A DNA stretch of 64,000 nucleotides, from positions 29,525,001 through 29,589,000 of the forward strand of contig CM059582.1 of the NCBI GenBank assembly GCA_030407085.1, in the 5' to 3' direction. Positions 50,131 through 62,461 of the stretch are shown in pieces; the first letter of the stretch is position 1; each line of letters begins with the position of its first letter. Made by a program: the position numbers and the translations under genes. The stretch is from Trichopria drosophilae. Lineage: Eukaryota; Arthropoda; Insecta; Hymenoptera; Diapriidae. The notes under the pieces are model-generated. The model ran no database searches and was not told where the DNA came from. It saw only the letters and a program-made list of their open reading frames with translations.

Positions 50131-50490
50131 TTGTGTCTCCTTATCACTCCACAGATGTTCCAAAGTTCTTTTTTTATACTCCTGACCCATTGTTCGCGTG
50201 TGATCGTTAGATGCTCCTTCGAAGTGAACTCGTTGAAAAATCAGATTACTCTGCACGAATGCCCTAAAAGGCCATTTTTTCTGGTTGATTTGTACGATTG
50301 TTTCTTACGGAACGAATTTCCTTTATGTGATTTGATTTCACGCATGACAGGCGGTTCATTTGCAGTATTCCTCGAAATTTCTACTGGAAGGTTGCCGTGG
50401 AACGTCATCGATAAACTTGGAAAGGCGCAGCTCGAAATTAGGCGTTTCGATGAAATCGATTTCCTATTTTTCGTCCCGACGTGTTAGGTA
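50131..50490 (+). other. Unexplained 118-codon open frame in a GC-richer stretch
   Basis: An open frame of 118 codons covers a segment with more GC than its surroundings (50200-50480), including a word reading GGSFAVFLEISTGRLPWNV. I do not recognise any family, and there is no acceptor/donor pair in the phase-2/phase-2 register needed for a cassette exon of the main gene. It could be chance, a decayed repeat or an unannotated exon. Not called as a gene. Confidence 0.2.
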
Positions 50491-52280
50491 CAACTTTAAA
50501 TTATGGGTGAAGTTCGGTCTATAAATAATCGATGACCCTCTATATTTTACGTACCGTAAGTTATATGCAAATTGGATGCTTAACTAAGTAGAACCGTAGA
50601 ATCACGGACGAAATTGGTAAATCATGTAGATTGAAATCATTTTAAGAATTTCCATTTCATAAGTTTATTGATTCAATTCGAAATTGCTGCAATTGCAGTA
50701 ATATTACGATAGCAGATATTAATAGAATAAAATCCGAAATCTGCAATTGGTATATCATATTTTTCACTAGTTCTCTTCAGTACTATTCAGAGGTATTTGT
50801 ATAAATTAATTATTTGTAATTAATTATGAACACGTTTTGATCCATTGTCATTGGATTATTCTCCAAACAAAGTAATTTTTAATTCCCCACGCACAAAATG
50901 TGTACAATGATCAGAGTTTTGTATTAGTCTATTGATTAACAGTCAACTTATTAAAATTCGATAATAGTTTCATGAATAGTTAATAGCAATAAACTCTTTC
51001 AAACTCATACAAATAGCAACATCTACTGATGTAAATTTAACTTCATGCGCTGCTCTTCATCCCTCATAAATTTATGGATACCATTATGGTTTTTTTTCCT
51101 TTTTTCATTTTCGTCCTGAAAGTAAAAAATGTGTACACAACATTCAGTGGTTTCTTTGTTCCAAGTCAAGATCAGTAGCTTCGGACCACTCTTTAGAATC
51201 CCATGTTCAAAATTAGCCAGCGATTTACAAAATAAAATGACGATTTCTTCTGACGTTTCTTCGCAAGAATCACGATTTCGACATTGAAAACTGCATTATT
51301 AACTATTGACAAAGATGCTGATGCGTCCTTTTGATCAGCCTTTTCTTCTCCACCTAGATGTTTTTTTTTTCAGAAAACTAAAAGGCCGCTTCAATTTTAC
51401 AATTAACAAATATCTCACACAAATATCGATCAAAAACACGTATAATGAGTATGAAAAGTTCATAACCTCAAATTAAGTGCGTAAAGTATCTTTATATCGA
51501 TTTTTTGACTGATTTTCACTCAAGATGTTTTTCTGACTTCGGTATGCGTGAAACTAAAAATGATCATATACACTTGTGACCTTCCAATGGGTTTATAACC
51601 TAAAAATTGAGTGCAGCGCAACAATTTCTTTCTGAGAGCTTTGTACGATTTTACTACGGCGATTGTAAGCCCAATAAAAGTGAATCGCCGGATACAACTC
51701 CCCATCCTTGAAAGCCTAATTTCAAGATTGTTCCTTCCAAACGTTAAATATTATAGATATCATTCAAGATAATATTATAGATTCTATATTATACGTCGTT
51801 AAATATTCTATCGATCAAAATACTACTGATTCACAAATACTGATATTATGTCCCTTAGCTCCAAAATATGCATGCACCATCTTGAAGCCGTCATTTTGTT
51901 GGTTTGAAAAAAATCCAACGAGAAAATTGAGAGTTGAGCAAAACACACGTTTAGTACCTTTTGGTACTAAGCAAAGCAAAAGTAATGGTCAATATTCCTC
52001 TTTCCAACTTTCAAAAATGCAATTCTTGCGATGAGACGTCATATAATCGTCACTTATCTTTTTTAACTCGATATAACTTCTGAGAACCTGGTTCAAAAAA
52101 GGAGGTCCAAAAAAAACTACCGTTCTTTACTTATTTCAAATTTTTAACGCTGTTGGTAAAAAAAGTTACTATGCTGAAAGATGCTCCAAAATTTTGGACA
52201 TTCTTGCAGTTTTTATATACTATTTACAAACGAATGTTATGAAACGACACGGAGTTCTGAAAATTTAAGACAAAATTTCG

Positions 52281-52400
52281 GGTGCACCTCAAAAACCCGA
52301 TAAATCACAAAACAGAAACTTCAAAAACTAGACATTTAAAAACCAGACATTTCTAAATACAGACATTAAAAATGAGACATTTCAAAATGTACATATTCTG
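52281..52400. repeat. Decayed copy of the 15-bp-unit family, copy 4
   Basis: It starts with CAAAAACCCGATAAATCACAA, matching the left end of the copy at 22416, then continues in units of about 14-16 bp such as CATTTAAAAACCAGA, CATTTCTAAATACAGA and CATTTCAAAATGTACA. Only one arm is recognisable. GCCGAC has decayed to CAGAC/TAGAC. Confidence 0.55.
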
Positions 52401-52429
52401 AAAATGTAATTAATGATTGATTTAGTGCG

Positions 52430-52656
52430 TAATAAATAACCCGGGGGTCCAATTGATTTGACCTTCTAGTGACCTATAAAATTAACCCCTTGGTCAAACA
52501 TTTTTGATCATGACTTGACCTTCCATTGAGGTCTCAAGGATGTTGACCCGAGTCATTTTGTATTTTTGTTCGCCCTTTGGTATTTTTGTATTATTTATAT
52601 CCTGTATTCGTTTTTGTAATTGCCAATAAAGGCGTGATTATCATTATTATCATAAA
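52430..52656 (+). mobile_element. Probable 3' end of a non-LTR retrotransposon (LINE)
   Basis: The segment ends with TTTTTGTAATTGCCAATAAAGGCGTGATT followed by a (TTATCA/TTATTA) simple-repeat tail at 52641-52656. An AATAAA signal close to a short trinucleotide-type tail is the usual form of 3' ends of several LINE clades. No coding part is attached, consistent with 5' truncation. The upstream part carries TTGACCTT/AAGGTC words. Clade not determined. Confidence 0.45.
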
Positions 52657-53199
52657 TACAATATAAATAGTAAGTGAAAACAGACAAAACTGATCAGACA
52701 ATGCAAATGTTGTGGAAGAGATTTTTTTCTTCCCTTGTTCGAAGCAAATTAATTTTTGAATCTTCGACTTTCTGGCTCTCAAGAGATCGGATTTTTTGAA
52801 GGTTTGCTAATAAAATCGGCAGCTGTAATTTGTCAAACTGATAGCAAATTCGTGTTCAGCGATTCTAAGAACACAACGAAAATAGAGGTTTATTCATTGA
52901 CGTCATGTCTGAGTTTTCTTAGAAATCGTCTGTATTTCGAGTATGATTCACATTATGGTAAAAAATATGATTAAAAGCTTTCCAAACCATCCACACTTTG
53001 AAAATCTTTGCAAATATTTCATAATTGTACGGAGGAGTTTCAGATTTCGTAAAAGAAGCTCCCGAAAAAAATTAAATCCTGTTTGCATATTCCTTCCATG
53101 TTCATCACAATGCTTCAACGATAATGAAGAAATATACCAATGAAATGGCGTTGATGCATTACAAAGTTTGGTGCACTCGAACCTAGGATAATTTTCGCT

Positions 53200-53700
53200 A
53201 ATGCTCGAAATAGCTCCAATGACCCACAGCCCTTCCTGGAAGTCGCGTGCTCGATTACAGTAGAAGGGACGTGAAAGCTCGAGGGGAACTCCGGTTGTTA
53301 TCTGACGTCTTCCGGTGCGGTGAAACGACACTTTTTCCAACGACCTTTTCGTCCGAAAACAAAGCACACGATTGTGCGGTACATGTAGGAGGAGAGAGGA
53401 AAGGAGTCAAAATAAAGCTCGCAGTCAGAGCTGCAATTCGGCCGTCCCTTTACGGTCGCTTGGAGCATCGGATTCCGTTCTTCGAAAAGCTTTGGGTTAC
53501 TTACTTGTTGGGACTATTTCGGGGTCGCCTTTATCGCAAGCTAAAGTACCGGGGGACACCAAACCGTTTGACGTCTAGAACGCATAAAGGACCGCCCGGG
53601 GAGGATTTTTTAGATTTGTTATACTGGGGAAATTCTTGGATCACTGGTCGTTTTTATAAGCAGATCTGGAATAGTTTTAGCCGCATTCTACGGTAGTACG
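53200..53700. other. GC-rich island with overlapping open frames
   Basis: This is the most GC- and CpG-rich stretch of the giant intron, for example GGACGTGAAAGCTCGAGGGG, CTTCCGGTGCGGTG and AAAGGACCGCCCGGGGAGG. A 149-codon frame (53247-53696, +), a 68-codon frame and a 139-codon minus-strand frame overlap, as expected when GC-rich sequence lowers stop frequency. I recognise no protein family in them. It may be an alternative promoter or 5' exon of the host gene, an enhancer, or a conserved element; no direct evidence decides. Confidence 0.3.
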
Positions 53701-54179
53701 ATATTACTTCGATTTATTAAATGCCCTCGTGAGAATGCTAGAGGAAGAAAGGAATGCGCTAACTTTTTTATAGCGAGTTCTTACGAAGTCTAACTAGATT
53801 ATTATTTAGATATCTAGTAAAAGCCGTTATTTTATAGTACGTGGTTTAGCATATAAGAAATACAAATGTGAATGTTTTAAAACTGAAAGAATTTTTTTGT
53901 TGAAAATGTTCTGAGAGATCGAATCAAAATATTATGAGATAAAAACGGCATAGCTGTGACATTCGAAGTCCATTCGCCCACTCCCAATATTTCGTTACAA
54001 ACTTACATAACGTAAAAATTTCTGAAACATCGTAAGAATCTCGCATATATTAACCATCCATTAACAATTGTTAACTATTCATATATAAGATCAGGATCCA
54101 TCGCATGTTTCAACTTGAAACAAATTACCGAATGAAGTAATTACCTCACCGTTTTATGGAACTCCTTAATTTAAAGCAC

Positions 54180-55560
54180 GTGAAAACAATTTCACTGGAA
54201 AGTAGCTCTTCCGGAAAAGCATCCAATGGTCTAGGGTGTATCAGTCGAGCAGTCAAGTTCTACGAGGCAATGATTAAAGACGCCGTATCTCTCCGCATTG
54301 CCAGCGTAGATTGGGGTAGAGATTGAAAGCATTTTTCTTAAGGCGTCCAACAATAGCTGGTGATCTTGTCAGGCATATTTCTCACGTGTACCACCCTGCT
54401 GTATAAAATACAAAGTCTTACGATGAAAACGGATGTTACATCGTTAAAGGTAAAGTCTTAATAGAGGAAACGGCTTTTGAGAAAGCGCGGCACATGATGC
54501 AGGATTCAATTTTGATCTGAATAAACAATTACATTTTAAGCGCAGATAGCTGCAATAAATAGGGAATTTTATAACCCACTTGGAATTAACGAGTCTGACA
54601 TGAAATGCTTCATACTACTTAACGAAAGAATAATAAAAACGGACTTCTATGTCTGACCAAGAAACGCTGCGACTACTTTTTGATATCGTATATTACTAAG
54701 TAGTAACAGTGTCATGGACTGGTTCGAACATAATAATATAATATTAGGGTCCTACTATGCAAATAATAAACAACATATCAAATAAATACAAAAATTTTTA
54801 TGTTACATTGTTGTAACACCGGTAAGGCATACAAATCTTAGGAATTGTTACGTTCAAGCATATTCCTAGGTATAACAAACTTATCGATTTCCGTTATCAG
54901 TCATAGTCAAGAATGTTCTGAATTCTTTAAAATATACCATCAGATTTTCGACAAATATTTTAGCATCACGTTCGAACTGACGTATTTGCGTAAGCAAGAG
55001 AAAGGATAGAAAAATACTCTTCAGAAGCGTAAGAAGTGTTTCAGCTAAAATTAAATTCCTGCTGATAAATATGGTACCGAACCTCAAAGACAATCACCTG
55101 TGTCCGAAGCTTGGTGAATTCGTAAACGAGCTGATGGACTTGAAAAATAACATCAGGCTTAAAACACGATCAAAGGACCTCCAATGCATCCATTAGAAAA
55201 GTCTAGCACGTCATTTCCCCGGGGAAGTGGAAAATGCCTATTGCAATTGCAAGCTTAAAATACGAGCATCACGTTGAAGGCTGTGCTCGGATTCCTTTCT
55301 AAGGCAAAAAATATGTTCTGGACCAATTTCTATCGTGTCGCGTTGTTTGAAGCACTTTGATATCATTTTCGTACTCGCTGGGATAGAAATAAGATTGAGC
55401 TGCTTTAAACGAGCTTTCCGATTGACAGGTTACTAGTCGCGTTATACCTATTTTCCCATACGCTTGACCACGTCTTTCTTGTTCCGCCTCTCAGTGAATA
55501 TTCCTTTACGCTTCACGCTCGAGCATCTTCATAGTCGAAAAAGGTTGGGATCAATGAAGT
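54180..55560. other. Moderately GC-richer, repeat-free intron stretch
   Basis: Patches such as 54230-54330 (CCGTATCTCCGCATTGCC) and 55080-55300 (CAATGCATCCATTAG, CATTTCCCCGGGGAAGTGG) have more GC than neighbouring intron and no inverted repeat or coding signal. Listed as a candidate conserved non-coding area; composition only. Confidence 0.2.
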
Positions 55561-57824
55561 TTATTTTGTTCAGAATTTTGATACTACTTTTATGCTCGAT
55601 ACCTGTGATGATTATTTCCATTTTCTATATTGTAGGGACCTTATTTTACAAAAGAATATCAAAATCCGTTACTACAAACACGATTAAATTTAAAAATAAA
55701 TCTAGACAAATCAAAGTTTAATTGGAAAATTGAGGTGAATTTGAAATTATGGGGATAAGCGATATTGACGGTATTAATCTCTTAGGTTACTCTTGAATAA
55801 TCTATTTGTTGGTAATGTTTATAAATATTCTCTAAAAAAGTAAATATAGAATTGGTTTAATGTGCGCAAAGGATTTAAAAAATGACGCAGTTTTATGAAA
55901 CCAGAAAATTTAAATTATGCGAAACGATATCGTTGTAATAGCAGTTCTGAAGACTCTTTTTAGAGGACAAATTTTTACGGTCCATTGTTGCAATTGAAAT
56001 ACAGTGGACGCAAATTACTGCACTCGTTCACTTTTAGGATTTTAACATTCTCTAAGATTAAAAACTTCTTTCTTCTTATCTTGCATCATAAATATTTAAG
56101 TTTGGTTCTTTGTAGAAATTCATTTTAGGAAACTAACGTATAGTATATGCTTTTTCAGAAGATCGAAGTACAATATTCCATTTGAATTTATTTTGAATAT
56201 TTAATATTATGAATTTATCCATTAATCTTCACATATATATTGTAGATGCTCGAATAACCAACTAAATTCTATGTTGTATTCTAAAAGTATACCAATAAAA
56301 TGAATTGGTTAATTCTGCTTGAAAAAGTTTTTCAAAGCAATTTTGAAATGAATTGTAATTGTTCTATTGTAATTCATGTTTCTAAAAATGATTTGATTAA
56401 ATTTTCTTATTTTCAAGTATCCTTTTCCCATGGTGAAATATAAAGATAATTTCTTATGTGAGAAAAAAGAATAATTAGAGTAAGGTAAAGGCTTCAGAAG
56501 TTTATTGAAAAGTTTGTCAAGTACGAACAATACTATTAACAAATTATTAGTAGTGAATGAAACAAAAAAAACGATCATTATTAATTAAAAAATTCATTTG
56601 TATCAGCTTCTTCCAAACTACAAATTACGTAATTTAAACATTTTTTTCATGATTCTAGGGCTATGACGAAGGTTTTATTTTGTCTAATTTTCCATCCCGG
56701 ATATTGCTTAGCTTTTTTTTTATTTCTGAACTAAATTGAAATAACGCCATTCCATTAATGATTTTCTTACGTTCCGGCGTTTTTTCGTTCTAGCTTTTTA
56801 TTATTTCTTGTTTTCAGTAAATGATTTTTATAAATTGAGGAGGATATTTATATTCAATCCTTTTCTTTTAACGCCCAGAAGTCATAAAATTCTACTTGAA
56901 CTTCATAAGTATATAAATTGTACAAATAATTTTTATTTTTTTTCCAAACTAACGAATTTAGACATTTTTGGGGTTACTCTTTTTGACGCTCAAGTTTAGA
57001 AAGTTTAAAAGTAAATCTTTTAACTAGATTTTGCAAAAATATCGCGTTTTCATGTCATTTTTCTCGATGAATCCAAATTTGAAAAACTTTCACCGAGATA
57101 TAAAGCACGTAATCCTTCGACTCGATAGTTGTACTCAAGAGGTCCTGTAGTTGTGGAGGGAATTAGTTAAAAAATACTCTCAAAGAAAATTCATTTTCAA
57201 ATTTTTTAAATTACTTTTTTCAAAGTTTGATTTTTTAAATTTAAACGAACTGAGTCCAATACAAAGTCCAATAAAGTGATTTGTTACATAATTGGTTATA
57301 TATCAAATGAAATTTAGCAAAGACATACGATTTCTTTTTCCAACCAGGATGATTTTAGTTTGATACTAAATATTAAGAATTATATTAGTTCAATCTTTCA
57401 ATTCGTTATATCATTTTAATAGAAGAATTTTGCATTAAATAATTTATTTCGAAAAGAATTTAACCTAATATTAAGGTATTCCATGTGAAGGGAATTTAAC
57501 TAAATGAACTTTAGGCTTCCGAAATGTACTGTTTAACGGTTAAACCCTTGTAATTGTTCAAAAATAGTTATCGATGTTACAAATTTCATCATCTTGAAGT
57601 AGGAATGAATTTAACTCATTGCGTTCTGAACGGAAACGATTTCAAATGTCAATCCTGAAAAATTGCTTATGACTATTTCCATAAAATATAGTTTTTGAAG
57701 TTTATATTTTTATCTCATTTTTTCACATCTAAATCATTTCAAAATTTTTGGTGAAGTTATAAAATCGACCTTCCGAGGGCTGAACTTAAAGCGTTCATAT
57801 TATTATTTTGAAAGTAAACATTTA

Positions 57825-57895
57825 AAGACGAAAGAATCTGAAAGAATATTTTCATTTAAAGGCGAAAAAATCTGAAAAAGGTCAACATTCTATTA
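57825..57895. repeat. Short tandem duplication, about 33 bp
   Basis: CATTTAAAGACGAAAGAATCTGAAA at about 57829 is followed by CATTTAAAGGCGAAAAAATCTGAAA, two adjacent diverged copies. Simple local duplication. Confidence 0.7.
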
Positions 57896-59369
57896 TTTGA
57901 AAATAACGGACTTTAAAACCTGATATTATTACAGAATATTTTGAATACTTTTTAACTTTCTGGAAGTTTCACGATTCTTAAATATTTTATGTACAACATT
58001 TACTTGGTGGGTATCTTTTATCGGTGCAAACGGAGTTTTTTAATTTACCATTTTTCATTTCTTCCATTAAATTTATGCTCTGAAACAAAATTGATATTAT
58101 AATCAATGCCTAAATATTAAAAAAAATTGTTTAAAAACATATTTGAAATATTTTTTATTGCACTTTCTCTTAAGCACACCAAAATTTCAAATGAAAATGT
58201 ATTTTGTACTGTATTAGCTCCAAAGAGATGGACAAGAAAAGACAACTCCGTAGAACCCTACAAGAGAAGAATTCTGAGAAAAATTTTGATTTTTATTTTA
58301 AAAAGATTCTGTAAAAATTTCAATAATTTACCAGTTTTAAGTCTCGAAGATAATTTCAAAATCTATTAAAAGTTCAATTAATTCTACGCCTCATATATCC
58401 ACCTAAAATTGATTCACCTCTTTCTACACAAAAAAATAACCGTTAAAAATTGTACATTCAGAGCTTAATGAGTTAATTAATAGAAAATGGTCATATATTT
58501 TCTGCAATCATTTAGTATTTCAGTACACATTAAATGAAATTCATTTTAAATGAAAATACCCTCTATGGCAAAAATTGTACGCTAATCATTCGTACTGAAA
58601 CACGGCGAATTTTTTCAATTTTATTTTCTTAATAAAAGTGGTGGTGGAGTAGATAACAATTGAGAATCTCATCGAACCGATTTTCATCTACCAATAAATT
58701 ACTGGAAACATTTAAGCATCAAATTCAAAAATATCAAATGCATATCTGAATTATTATTTTTTTAAATTAATATTTTGTAAATTAATAGCGAAAATGAAAT
58801 TATTGTTGACAATATCACAGATCAGTAGAAACATATTACTTAAATGATGAGGTCAGAGGTTGTTCCGAAAAGCGGATTTTGTAAATTTTACATATCGTAA
58901 CATTGTAAAAGACGTTCTTACTGTGTACAATGGAAGGTATAACTATTCAATTACAAGTAATATTTTAAAATATTTGAAATTTATGAATTAAGTTATTAGA
59001 ATTACTGTACAGAAGTTTCGAAAATAGTTTACAGAATTAGAAAAGTCACATGCAACTAAAAATTTGCAATGTAAATAATTTTGTCGGAAACTCTACACCA
59101 GCACCAAATTTACGCCATGATAGATTTACATGCAGCCGTAAACATGACTTTATTCATATTCATGCAGTTTCCATTTCATTAAACTCGGTAATGAAACAAT
59201 AAAAAATAAATGTTGATTATACCGCACGAAATTGAGGGAAACAAATACGCTGACTAACGTGGAACATTAAAGTCAATATAACGCGTCCATGAATTTGAGA
59301 TAAGATAATCTAATTTCGAATTTTCGTTATTTTCGAATTAGTACTTAATTTGCATAAGGTATTCAGTAT

Positions 59370-59600
59370 GAAACGCGCGGAGTTCTGTCGCTGTGTTTTG
59401 CGCTTGGTACCGCAGTACGCATACGGTGCCAACTGGAGCAGTGTTGTCGACGAACGTAACAACTAACACGTAACATTGCGCAAACTGTGCTTCTCGAAAA
59501 TTAAATTGCGTGTTTATAATGTGGCGTTAAAACGTTTCCGTTACGAACCGCCAAATGGTACGATGGAACACATAATATCTTCCAAAGTAACGAACTTGAG
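59370..59600. other. GC- and CpG-richer intronic island
   Basis: The stretch GAAACGCGCGGAGTTCTGTCG to GGTACGATGG has clustered CpG and no inverted repeat or coding frame. Candidate conserved non-coding element or short promoter-like island; composition only. Confidence 0.3.
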
Positions 59601-60369
59601 TTACTATTAATTACGAAATTCTGTCAATTAATTTCAAAACTTCTTAGAAAATATAAAAATTGATGAACTTTCAAAAAGGGCGTATAAAAATGAAATTAGA
59701 TAGGAATTAAAAATATTATGAAAACGAGTAAAATATATATCTTATCTTTGTGGTTATTAATAAGAGATTAGCGAAAATTGCAGATTCTGGTATATTCAGT
59801 GGTGCACTGGTTAACTGTACCATACACGTACGGCTGGTAAACTATACTCTTACACCAATATTTTTGGCTGAACTTACTTAACACTAATTTATTTTCAAAA
59901 TGTGTGCATAAATTAAAGTATGAAATATTATCCAATCGGTACAAGGTTAATTTTTATACGACAGCAGTCTGAATTGACCATATCGATGGTATAGCAGTTT
60001 ATACCATACGCGAATGATTGAAACATTTACAGTCACGTTGTAACAACACTCTTTCAACAAACAGTATTTGCTTCGTGCATACAAACACAGCTGTGATCTC
60101 TCTGTGAAATTTGTAGCACAAATAAGAAGTATTTATGTTAAATCTATCAGGTAAACCTTTGATGCTGTTCAATTTTTTGTTCTTGTTAATTATAAAATGC
60201 TCTACATAACAAGAGTGATTATTTCTTTATAAAACAAAAAACATTTTTTTATATAATATTTTGTGATATCCATAAAGGCTGTTATTGAATTCCTCTAAAT
60301 TATATCTTTTTTGAGACATTTTCGCATCTACGTAAATCAAAATTTAATCAGCTTTATTACTAGCGTACT

Positions 60370-60735
60370 GGTTTTTGACAAAAACCCCGAATTTCGTCGA
60401 AAATTTGTGTTGTTTTTTTAGTTTTTCCAGTTTTTATTGGAATGTATAACTATATTTAAGTAGTTAAAAATATTGTCCTTACGTATTTTTTTCTGCTCAT
60501 TATGAAAGTCAACTGGCCATTGAACAAAAATAGTGCGCTACCCTAATTTCGACCGAAAAGTGTCTGAGAAATAAAAAATTTTATTTTTTAGTTTTTTTAC
60601 GGTTTTGAATAAAGCGTGTTATAACTAAGTAGTTAAAAGAATTGTTGTTTACGTACTTTTTTCCGCTCTTTAGAATAAGGTATATAGTTTTTGAAAAAAA
60701 ATAGTGCCACACGAATTTCGGACAAAAACTGTGTT
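60370..60735. repeat. Tandem repeat, about 160-170 bp unit, 2.2 copies
   Basis: AATTTCG.C.GAAAA anchors at about 60390, 60545 and 60713. Between anchors both units share TTTTTAGTTTTT, TAAGTAGTTAAAA, TTGT..TTACGTA.TTTTTT and AAAAATAGTGC. The second anchor is followed by only a short third partial unit. The 77-codon minus frame across it is not a gene. Confidence 0.75.
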
Positions 60736-61944
60736 TTTTTTTTGTAATTTTTATGGAACACATAATATATAAGTGCCTGAAAATAGCACTTTTATAGTCA
60801 TTTTTGCGTTTCATAGGAAGTTGAAGTCAGATTCCCAATTTTTTTATTCTTGTACGTGGCCGAAGCTGATTTCTTTTTTAGTCTGCAAACTATGTGCCTG
60901 CACGGCCCAGAGAATATTTTTCCAAAATGCCCGCTGGTTTGACACCGGAAGAATTTCGACATAGGGCGTTTGGAAATATTTCAATCATGTTAAAACGTTT
61001 AAGACGACAACGCAATTACCATCCGTTGCTATTGTAGATTACAAGTCTATCAAATTTGATTTATAAAAATGGCTGATTTCTTCAGAATAAAATATTGCGA
61101 ATATGTTTCAAGAATGTTCGAATGTGAAAATTTTACTTTAATCTTTAGGAATTACGAAAATAAAAGCCCGGATTTAGTCTAAGCTAATTCAAATCACCCA
61201 GTTAAGCAGCTCCATGGACTTTTCAGCGTAAAACAACTAGTTATTCGCTATTATTGTTTTAATACCTATTATTTGCAACATGTTTATGTTGTATCGCATC
61301 GCGTAATCTTATGGTTGTGTATTTAAGTAGTTAGAAAATTATAACAGTTTTTAAATCACCTGAACTTCTTAAACAATTCCAAATGTTGTGGGCTATAATG
61401 GTTAATAAAATTGATAATAAAATATATAAAAGTGATCCATTTTGCAGATTGAGACAATATTTTGGAGTTGAAATTATTTAAAGATCGTGTTCCAAATTTC
61501 ACGCCGATCGGAGCCAAATTATGCACATGGAATTTGAAAGCCATTTGTGTAGTTGAAAAATGCTGAATCTGACTTCTTTTGCAGAAACGTTCTAAAAAAT
61601 TAAATCCTTATTTTATAAAAATCCTTTTGGAATTGTTGGAAAAAGGAAAATGTTTTTGTTTTATGTAATATAAAAATTGACTTACTTACGATGACTTAGA
61701 GGAATTGTACTGTTTTTGAAGCGCAGACAAATGTCACCGAAATCTTTTTTGGCCAAAAAAATCTGAGATACAGTTCGAAGGATTGATCCTTATATGCAAT
61801 TTTGTGAAAACGAAGTGAAGAGTATGTGCCTTTCTTTGGTCTACAAAACCCGCTTATCATCTTCGGCAAACAATATTATTTCTCATAAATACAATTAAAA
61901 CATATTTTTTCAAAAATTCTTAAGGATACTACTATTTGAACATA

Positions 61945-62175
61945 ACATATTTTATAAGTACTGAAAGTTCGTGGTATTTGTCGGTCATTTTCATTATACT
62001 GTGTAAATAAACAAATTAATTAATTAGTAAATAAATAAACAGACGTAACTGGGATCTCAGTTACAAGCGTGCTTATTTATTTACTAATTAATTAACTAGT
62101 TTATTTACACGTTATAATTCAAATGTCCGGCAAATACCAAGTAATATCAGTACTTATTTAATCAAATCGGTCTAG
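61945..62175. repeat. Large palindrome centred on GTAACTGGGATCTCAGTTAC
   Basis: The arms pair over about 110 bp each. ACTGAAAGTTCGTGGTATTTG pairs with CAAATACCAAGTAATATCAGT, and GTGTAAATAAACAAATTAATT with AATTAACTAGTTTATTTACAC. AGTAAATAAATAAACAGACG pairs with CGTGCTTATTTATTTACT. The near-palindromic 20-mer at 62045-62064 forms the centre with practically no loop. It is probably a foldback transposon with arms meeting at the middle. Confidence 0.85.
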
Positions 62176-62461
62176 CAAATAAGAAATAGTGCAATTATTT
62201 AATAATGGTTACATTTAACGTTCTTCAATTTATTGTTGCTTAAAGGCTTCATCCCAACCAGTGCATCATAAATTGAAAAATTATTTTCCAAAATTAAAAT
62301 TAATCATTACGTCCAGGACACGAATATCATTAGCCCAATTAAAGAACGCAAAATGACATCGTGGTGCGAAGCACATTTTTACAGTTATATTTATAAGCTC
62401 TAGAAGGATGTTTTCTGTTAAATATCAAACCCAATAGTTATCGAGTCCAAAATTTTATATA

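Noticed and set aside
52948..53696. 139-codon minus and 149-codon plus frames
   Set aside because: They overlap each other in a GC-rich island where stops are rarer; no protein family recognised and no splice support.
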